Assembly: GCA_965200895.1 (NCBI GenBank) | Contig: CBDAVM010000001.1 | Coordinates: forward strand, 2,728,001-2,792,000 | DNA: 64,000 nt | Direction of reading: 5' to 3' | Source: WTFV01 sp965200895 | Lineage (GTDB): Bacteria; Acidobacteriota; Vicinamibacteria; Vicinamibacterales; UBA8438 | Notes under the pieces: generated by a model | What the model was told of the DNA's origin: nothing | What the model saw: only the letters and a program-made list of their open reading frames with translations | The model's database searches: none | Shown here: piece after piece, positions 58,663 to 64,000 of the stretch | How positions within the stretch are numbered: the stretch's first letter is position 1 | Layout: the number at the start of each line of letters is the position of its first letter | Made by a program: the position numbers and the translations under genes

Positions 58663-59697
58663 GTGTCGCGCGGAATTCCGCCGCTGGCTTCCAGGTCTAG
58701 GGGAATTCCGATCGTTACACCCTCCCTCGTCAAGATACCGGTCCCCGACGAGGGGATCGAGACCTTGTTCGGCTCGCGCGACGAGAACCTCAAACAGCTC
58801 GAGCAGCAGTTCGACGTCCAGATCCGGACCGGCGGCAACGAGTTGCTGGTCACCGGCGGCGCCGCCGGTCTGGCGAAGACCGAGCGGGTCATCGATCAGT
58901 TGACGGGACTGTTGCGCGCGGGCTACCACTTCTCGCGCGAGGATGTGCGGCGCGCGTCCGAGATGGTGAGCGAGGACACGGAAATCGACCTGCGGGACTT
59001 CTTCCTGCGCACGCCGTTGCGGGCGTCGAGCACCCGGCAGGTAACGCCCAAGACGCTCGGTCAGAGACGTTATCTGGACGCCATCGAGCGCCACGACGTG
59101 GTCTTCGGCATCGGGCCGGCCGGCACCGGCAAGACGTATCTGGCGATGGCGCAGGCGGTGGCCTGCCTGACCGCGAAGCGGGTCAGTCGCATCATCCTGG
59201 CTCGCCCCGCGGTCGAGGCGGGAGAGAAGCTCGGCTTCCTGCCGGGCGATGTCCAGGAGAAGGTGAACCCGTACCTGCGGCCGTTGTACGATGCCCTGTA
59301 CGACATGCTCCACACCGACAAGGTGGGGCGCCTGCTCGATCGCGGCGTCATCGAGATCGCCCCGATCGCCTTCATGCGGGGACGGACCCTGAACGATGCG
59401 TTCGTGATCCTCGACGAGGCGCAGAACACCACGACCGAGCAGATGAAGATGTTCCTGACGCGCCTCGGCTTCGGGTCGAAGGCGGTGGTCACCGGCGACA
59501 TCACGCAGATCGACCTGCCCGCCGGACAGACGTCGGGTGTCGTGCAGGCGCTGGGTGTGCTGCGTGGCGTCGAGGGGGTGTCGATTGTGCATTTCACGGA
59601 CCGCGACGTGGTGCGCCATCCGCTGGTGCAGCGCATCGTGAAGGCCTACGAGCGGTTCGTTCCGGCGCCCGCCGGCGATTCCCCCGAGTCTCCATGA
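58663..59697 (+). CDS. PhoH-family ATPase (PhoL/YbeZ type)
   Basis: This is a cytoplasmic P-loop ATPase of the PhoH/PhoL family, linked to RNA metabolism and usually encoded beside ybeY. It has a KH-like N-terminal part (LFGSRDENLKQLEQQFDVQI, GLAKTERVIDQL) and an ATPase domain with the Walker A GPAGTGKTYLAMAQAVA, ILARPAVEAGEKLGFLPGD, Walker B VILDEAQNTT and VVTGDITQIDLP. The GTG at 58663 gives 344 residues; the frame is open to a GTG at 58615. Its stop overlaps the ybeY start by ATGA. Confidence 0.93.
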   Translation: MSRGIPPLASRSRGIPIVTPSLVKIPVPDEGIETLFGSRDENLKQLEQQFDVQIRTGGNELLVTGGAAGLAKTERVIDQLTGLLRAGYHFSREDVRRASEMVSEDTEIDLRDFFLRTPLRASSTRQVTPKTLGQRRYLDAIERHDVVFGIGPAGTGKTYLAMAQAVACLTAKRVSRIILARPAVEAGEKLGFLPGDVQEKVNPYLRPLYDALYDMLHTDKVGRLLDRGVIEIAPIAFMRGRTLNDAFVILDEAQNTTTEQMKMFLTRLGFGSKAVVTGDITQIDLPAGQTSGVVQALGVLRGVEGVSIVHFTDRDVVRHPLVQRIVKAYERFVPAPAGDSPESP

Positions 59698-60341
59698 GCA
59701 TCGACGGTCTGGATTCGGAACCCGACCCTGACCGGTCCCTGCGTCGTCACCTGCGGGTCGTGGTGACGGATGGGCGCGGGCGCGTCCGGCGCGCCGATCG
59801 CCTGCGGCGATGGCTGGCCGACATTGCGCCGCCGTCGGCGCGCGGCGAGGTCGTCATCGCGATGGTCTGCGACCGGAAGATGCGCGATCTCAACCGCGAG
59901 TTCCGCGGCATCGATCGCGTGACCGATGTCCTCTCCTTTCCCGCCACGTCCGGGGTGGCGCCGGACGCCGGCATCGATCCGCTGAGCGACCCGGCGTCGG
60001 ACGGCGAGGTGGATGCGCTGGCCGGTATGGAAGCAGCCGCTCCGGACCCGATCGACGGCGCACTGCCCGGCTCGGCCCGCGCGGGCCTGCCGGTCCCCGT
60101 CCCCGGGGAAGGGGCGCCTGCGGGCCCGCCAGGCGTCGGCGTGCGGCACCTCGGCGATGTCGTCATCGCGACGGGCGTGGCCCGCCGCCAGGCGCGCGCG
60201 GCGGGCCACCGGCTCGGCGCCGAGGTGCGCTGTCTGGCCCTGCACGGCCTGTTGCACCTGCTCGGTTACGACCACGAGAGGGACACGGGACAGATGGAAC
60301 GCCTGGAACGGCGCCTCCGCCGCCGGGGAGGGCTCGCGTGA
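59694..60341 (+). CDS. ybeY: Endoribonuclease YbeY with a large internal insertion
   Basis: YbeY is a zinc-dependent RNase for rRNA maturation and ribosome quality control. The 215-residue protein has DRKMRDLNREFRGIDRVTDVLSFP, then a Gly/Pro/Ala/Asp-rich insertion of about 65 residues (about 87-150), then HLGDVVIATGVARRQA and the zinc motif HGLLHLLGYDH with its three histidines. Typical YbeY is about 150-160 residues, so the insertion explains the extra size. ATGA overlap with the PhoH-family gene and GTGA overlap with the next gene show a tightly coupled operon. Confidence 0.93.
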   Translation: MSIDGLDSEPDPDRSLRRHLRVVVTDGRGRVRRADRLRRWLADIAPPSARGEVVIAMVCDRKMRDLNREFRGIDRVTDVLSFPATSGVAPDAGIDPLSDPASDGEVDALAGMEAAAPDPIDGALPGSARAGLPVPVPGEGAPAGPPGVGVRHLGDVVIATGVARRQARAAGHRLGAEVRCLALHGLLHLLGYDHERDTGQMERLERRLRRRGGLA

Positions 60342-61585
60342 TCCCGCTGGCCCTGTTCCTGCTCGCGTGCGCGACGGTCTACGTCGGTGCGGTCGAGGCG
60401 GCGTTCACGACCTTGATGCGCCTGTCGTTGCGGCTGGGCGCCGAGCGGCGCGGTCGGCTCGACCGGCTCGGGTACCTGGATGATCCCCTGCGCCTGTTCG
60501 TTCCCGTGCGCGTGCTGCAGAGCGTGCTCCTCGTTGCGGTGGCCGTCATGCTGACGGTCGCCGTCGGTGCGCGCGACGCAGCGACGCTGGCGCTGCTCGT
60601 GGCCGGGCTGGTGTCATTCGTGCTGGTGTGCGGGTACCTGTTGCCGGCGGTCATCGTACGGCGCGACCCGGAGCGGGTCCTGGAGGCGCTGCTGCCGTCG
60701 CTCGAGGTGCCGGTGGCCGTGCTGCAGCCGCTGACGCGCCCGCTCATCCGATTGCTGCGGCGGGCGAGCGGCCGCATGAACGGCGTCACCGCTGCCAACG
60801 GCGGCGTGTCGACGGCACAGGACGACCGCGAGAGCGTCGATGGCCCGGCCGAGCGGGAAGAGCAGGAGGAACGGCAGCTGCTGCAGTCGATCTTCGAGTT
60901 CGGTGGGACCCTGGTGCGCGAGGTGATGACCCCACGGCCGGACATCGCGGCCGTCGGGGCCGACGCCACGCTCGGCGAGTTGCGCGCCCTGTTCCTGGAG
61001 AAGCCGTACTCCCGCCTCCCGGTGTTCGAGCGCAACCTCGATACGATACTCGGGTTCGTGTTCGCCAAGGATCTGGTGGCGCTGTCCGGTACCCCGAGCG
61101 AGGAGCGGGTGGTCGGCCGGCTGCTCCGCCCCGCGCACACAGTGCCGGAGACCAAGCGGGTGGCGGACCTGCTGAAGGAGCTCCAGCAGGCGCGGGTGCA
61201 GAGCGCCATCGTGCACGACGAGTACGGGGGCACGGCCGGCCTGGTCACCATCGAGGACGTGATCGAGGAGATCGTCGGCGAGATCCGCGACGAGTACGAC
61301 GAGGTGGAGGTCGATCCGATCGTGGACGAGGGAGCGGGAAGCTTCGTCTTCGCCGGCGGCGTGAACGTCGACGACCTGAGCAGGCGTCTCGACGTGACCA
61401 TCGAACCGCAGGGCTTCGAGACCGTGGCCGGCTATCTGCTGGCGCGCCTCGGCCGGGTGCCGCAGGCGGGCGAGTCGTTCGAGGTGGACGGCCTCAGCGT
61501 CGATGTCCTGGAGGCCGAGCGGCGCCGACTGCATCGGGTGCGGCTCCGGCGCAGCTCCGCGGCGCCGATGGAGACTCCCGCGTGA
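60338..61585 (+). CDS. CNNM/CorC-HlyC family membrane protein with CBS domains
   Basis: This family is associated with magnesium/cobalt efflux or resistance and is commonly linked to ybeY and era. The 415-residue protein has an N-terminal CNNM-type membrane domain with about three to four helices (to about 130), a hinge rich in charged residues, a CBS pair (around VREVMTPRPDIAAVG and YGGTAGLVTIEDVIEEIVGE), and a C-terminal CorC/HlyC domain (FVFAGGVNVDDLSRRL). Start is a GTG overlapping the ybeY stop, with GGGAGG upstream. Actual ion transport by this protein is inferred. Confidence 0.9.
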   Translation: MIPLALFLLACATVYVGAVEAAFTTLMRLSLRLGAERRGRLDRLGYLDDPLRLFVPVRVLQSVLLVAVAVMLTVAVGARDAATLALLVAGLVSFVLVCGYLLPAVIVRRDPERVLEALLPSLEVPVAVLQPLTRPLIRLLRRASGRMNGVTAANGGVSTAQDDRESVDGPAEREEQEERQLLQSIFEFGGTLVREVMTPRPDIAAVGADATLGELRALFLEKPYSRLPVFERNLDTILGFVFAKDLVALSGTPSEERVVGRLLRPAHTVPETKRVADLLKELQQARVQSAIVHDEYGGTAGLVTIEDVIEEIVGEIRDEYDEVEVDPIVDEGAGSFVFAGGVNVDDLSRRLDVTIEPQGFETVAGYLLARLGRVPQAGESFEVDGLSVDVLEAERRRLHRVRLRRSSAAPMETPA

Positions 61586-62475
61586 GAGCGGGTCACGTCT
61601 CGCTCCTCGGCCGCCCCAACGCCGGCAAGTCGACGTTGATCAACCGGATCGTCGGGACGAAGGTGGCCATCGTCTCCGACAAGCCGCAGACCACCCGCAC
61701 CTGCATTCTGGGCGTGAAGCAGGGTTCTCCGGAGCGCCCCGGCCAGATCGTGTTCGTCGACACGCCCGGTATCCACCGCCCGATGCACCGGATGAACGTC
61801 AGGATGGTGGACCACGCGGTGGAGACGATCAGGCAGGCGGACGTGCTGGTCGTGGTGCTGGATGCGACCATCCCGACGGGCCGCGGCGACCGGTTCGTCC
61901 TGGAGCTGCTCGACCGCGTGACGACGCCGGTCGTCCTGGCCCTCAACAAGATCGACCTGATGGCGAAGCGACGGTTGCTCCCGCTGATGGACTGGTACCG
62001 GCAGCAGCGGGACTTCGCCGGCCTCGTGCCGATCTCGGCGCTGACCGGTGACGGCGTGCGCGAGCTGGAAGGGGAGCTCTGGGACCTCCTGCCGGAGGGA
62101 GAGCCGCTCTTTCCGGACGACTACGTGACCAATCAGCCGGAGCGCGTCGTGGTTGCGGAGACCGTGCGCGGAAAGCTGTTGCGCGAGACGTGGGCGGAGT
62201 TGCCGTTCGCGACCGCGGTCATCGTCGACCGCTTCGAGGAGGCCGACCCGAGCGGAGCCCTGCGGCTGTACTGCTCGATCATCGTCGACCGCAACACCCA
62301 CAAGCCGATCGTCCTGGGCCGCGGCGGGGCCCGTATCAAGCGGATCGGCGTCGACGCGCGCCAGGAGCTGGAACGCGCGTTCGGTACGCGGGTGTACCTG
62401 GATCTGCACGTGCGGGTCCGGCCCGGCTGGCGGGAGAACGAGCGTGTGCTGCGGGAGCTGGGCCTGGAACGATGA
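61582..62475 (+). CDS. era: GTPase Era
   Basis: Era is an essential GTPase that binds the 3' end of 16S rRNA during 30S maturation. The 297-residue protein has G1 GRPNAGKSTL, the switch region SDKPQTTRTCILG, G3 DTPGIH, G4 NKID, G5 ISAL, and a C-terminal KH domain with IVLGRGGARIKRIGVDARQELE. The GTG at 61582 overlaps the stop of the CorC-type gene (GTGA), continuing the coupled operon. Nearby YbeY also acts in 16S maturation, consistent with co-expression. Confidence 0.97.
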   Translation: MRAGHVSLLGRPNAGKSTLINRIVGTKVAIVSDKPQTTRTCILGVKQGSPERPGQIVFVDTPGIHRPMHRMNVRMVDHAVETIRQADVLVVVLDATIPTGRGDRFVLELLDRVTTPVVLALNKIDLMAKRRLLPLMDWYRQQRDFAGLVPISALTGDGVRELEGELWDLLPEGEPLFPDDYVTNQPERVVVAETVRGKLLRETWAELPFATAVIVDRFEEADPSGALRLYCSIIVDRNTHKPIVLGRGGARIKRIGVDARQELERAFGTRVYLDLHVRVRPGWRENERVLRELGLER

Positions 62476-62573
62476 CGGCTCCGAGCGGGGGGCGGGCGCT
62501 GCGATGAGCCCCGATGAGCACCGGCGGAACGGGCCCGACGCCGCCGTCAGGCTCTGCGGCCGGCGCGTGATGG

Positions 62574-64000
62574 CTACGCGTCGGCGAGTCGGCGGCCGGC
62601 GTTCGGCCGGTCCGCGTCGGCGTCCTCGGTCCACAGGACCCGTTCGGCGCGCCGCAGCAGGTCCTGCAGGCCGGTCCGCTCGAGCGCAGAGATCGCCACC
62701 CCGTCGTGGCGGCGCGCGATGGCCTCGCCTGCTCCCGGTTCCAGCCGGTCGATCTGGTTGAAGACCAGCAGTTCGGGGGCGGTCAGGTCGATCTGCTGCA
62801 GCACGCCACGAACCGCCTCGATGCGCCGGTCGCAGTCCGGGGCGGCGGCGTCGACGACGTGCAGCAGGAGCGCGGCGTCGGCCAGTTCCTCCAGCGTGGC
62901 CCGGAAGGCGGCCACGAGGTCGGACGGCAGGTCGCGGATGAACCCCACCGTGTCGGTGACGATCACCTCCCGCTCGCGCGGGAACCGCAGGCGGCGCGAG
63001 GTGGGGTCGAGTGTCGCAAACATCTGGTCGGCGACAGGGACGTCGGTCTTCGTCAGCGCCCGCAACAGCGTACTCTTGCCGGCGTTGGTGTAGCCGACGA
63101 TGGACAGTACCGGCACGTCGCGGCGCCCGCGCCGGCGCCGCCGGGCGGCCCGCTGGCCGGCCAGCGTCTGCAGCGCGCGTTCCAGCCGGGTGATGCGGTC
63201 GCGGGTACGGCGGCGATCGACCTCGAGCTGCGTCTCGCCCGGTCCCCGGCCCCCGATGCCTCCGGCCAGCCGCGACAACGCGACATCGGCGCGCTGGGCG
63301 AGCCGCGGCAGGCGGTACTTCAACTGCGCGAGCTCGACCTGCAGCTTGCCGTCGCGCGTGGTCGCGTGCTGCGCGAAAATGTCCAGGATGAGTTGCGTGC
63401 GGTCGATCACGCGCAGCTCCACACGGGCGGCCAGGTTGCGGGCCTGGGTGGGCGTCAGGTCCTGGTCGACGATCACCAGGTCGACATCCTGCTGGAACGC
63501 CCGGACCACCAGGTCCTGCAGCTTGCCGGAGCCGAGCACGGTCTTCGGATCGACGCGCGGGCGGTTCTGCGTCACCACGTCGGCGATCTCGACGCCCGCC
63601 GAACGGGCCAGCTCGCGCAGCTCCGCGACGTGCAACTCCAGCTCGTGGGCGCGACGGCCGGCGGTGACCGAGACAAGGACCGCCCGCTCGCCGTCGCCGA
63701 CCGCGCGGGCGTCACGGCCGCGGGAGAGCTGGGCCTCGAGCTCACCGATCCAGGCGCGGAAGTCGAGGTCGATCTGCGCCGGCGGCGCCGGCGGGAGCTG
63801 CTCCACGTTGTCGCCGTCGTCGCCGGCCGGCTTCAACGCAGCGATGTGCGCCAGCGTCGGCAGCCCGTCCTCGCCGACCCCGATCGTCACCAGGGCGTCC
63901 AGACGCAGCAGCAGCAGGTCGGTCCGGTCGTCGCGGGTCAACCCCTCTCCGGCGAGGTGCGTGTGGAGACAGCGCAGCCCGCGCAGGCGTCCCTCCCCGG
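62574..64000 (-). CDS. hflX: GTPase HflX, N-terminus cut by window edge
   Basis: HflX is a ribosome-binding GTPase that rescues or splits stalled ribosomes under stress. The protein has the N-terminal glycine-rich region with the HflX signature GGIGGRGPGETQLEVDRRR, G1 GYTNAGKSTLLRAL, G3 DTVGFIRDLP, and G4 NQID (Gln for the usual Lys). A TTG at 63941 could be read as a start, but the frame stays open to base 64000 with the family-like GLRCLHTHLAGEGLTRDDRT, so the true start lies beyond the window. The 98-base gap to era has no feature. Confidence 0.95.
   Translation of the reverse strand, partial: GEGRLRGLRCLHTHLAGEGLTRDDRTDLLLLRLDALVTIGVGEDGLPTLAHIAALKPAGDDGDNVEQLPPAPPAQIDLDFRAWIGELEAQLSRGRDARAVGDGERAVLVSVTAGRRAHELELHVAELRELARSAGVEIADVVTQNRPRVDPKTVLGSGKLQDLVVRAFQQDVDLVIVDQDLTPTQARNLAARVELRVIDRTQLILDIFAQHATTRDGKLQVELAQLKYRLPRLAQRADVALSRLAGGIGGRGPGETQLEVDRRRTRDRITRLERALQTLAGQRAARRRRRGRRDVPVLSIVGYTNAGKSTLLRALTKTDVPVADQMFATLDPTSRRLRFPREREVIVTDTVGFIRDLPSDLVAAFRATLEELADAALLLHVVDAAAPDCDRRIEAVRGVLQQIDLTAPELLVFNQIDRLEPGAGEAIARRHDGVAISALERTGLQDLLRRAERVLWTEDADADRPNAGRRLADA

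Noticed and set aside
62481..62573. Small frames in the era-hflX gap
   Set aside because: Too short and Arg/Gly-rich with no ribosome-binding site; a normal convergent spacer.

Overview
The window is a GC-rich (roughly 70 %), gene-dense piece of a Gram-negative bacterial chromosome. It carries Kdo/lipopolysaccharide genes, a Rieske/cytochrome b complex with a very large multihaem cytochrome c, several secreted PQQ-type beta-propeller proteins, and a PGI of the type normally found in transaldolase-PGI fusions. This mix suggests an Acidobacteriota (Vicinamibacteria-like) genome; that is inference from gene content, as no rRNA is present. No tRNA, rRNA, CRISPR array, prophage or insertion sequence was seen.

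Layout. 1-2.5 kb (minus strand): two sodium-coupled amino-acid transporters, the first cut by the window edge. 2.6-3.6 kb: folD. 3.7-10.35 kb (minus): an envelope cluster read kdsB-pyrG-kdsA-kdsD-lapB-coaE, which makes and activates Kdo, supplies CTP and includes the LPS-biosynthesis regulator LapB. 10.5-12.8 kb: a proline-rich secretion-type protein and serA. 13-21 kb (plus): a TCA-cycle block icd-mdh-sucC-sucD-korA-korB-ndk, in which 2-oxoglutarate is oxidised by a ferredoxin oxidoreductase. 21.2-27.8 kb (plus): a respiratory operon encoding a HEAT-repeat membrane protein, a Rieske protein, a b6-type cytochrome b, an enlarged subunit IV and an eight-haem cytochrome c. It has a sigma-70-like promoter in front and a strong hairpin behind.

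28-32 kb: divergent pncA and pncB (NAD salvage), then a stand-alone PGI. 32-38.7 kb: an atypical M28 peptidase, a crotonase, a CaiB-type CoA-transferase, a tartrate/isopropylmalate-type dehydrogenase, and a PadR-controlled membrane protein with a 44-bp operator-like dyad. 39-54.8 kb: two near-identical PQQ dehydrogenases and two BamB-like propeller proteins interleaved with glyQ, glyS, ppdK, mutL and a secreted cupin. The dehydrogenases share a 325-bp block without a mismatch. A short degenerate remnant resembling an ABC-transporter gene junction precedes ppdK. 55.4-62.5 kb (plus): hisS, aspS, then the tightly overlapping phoH-ybeY-corC-era operon. 62.6 kb to the end (minus): hflX, cut by the window edge.

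The most noteworthy points are the b6f-like complex with an octahaem partner, the probable gene conversion between the PQQ dehydrogenases, the PadR dyad, and the recurrence of -10 boxes placed 5-8 bases before start codons, which suggests leaderless transcripts.
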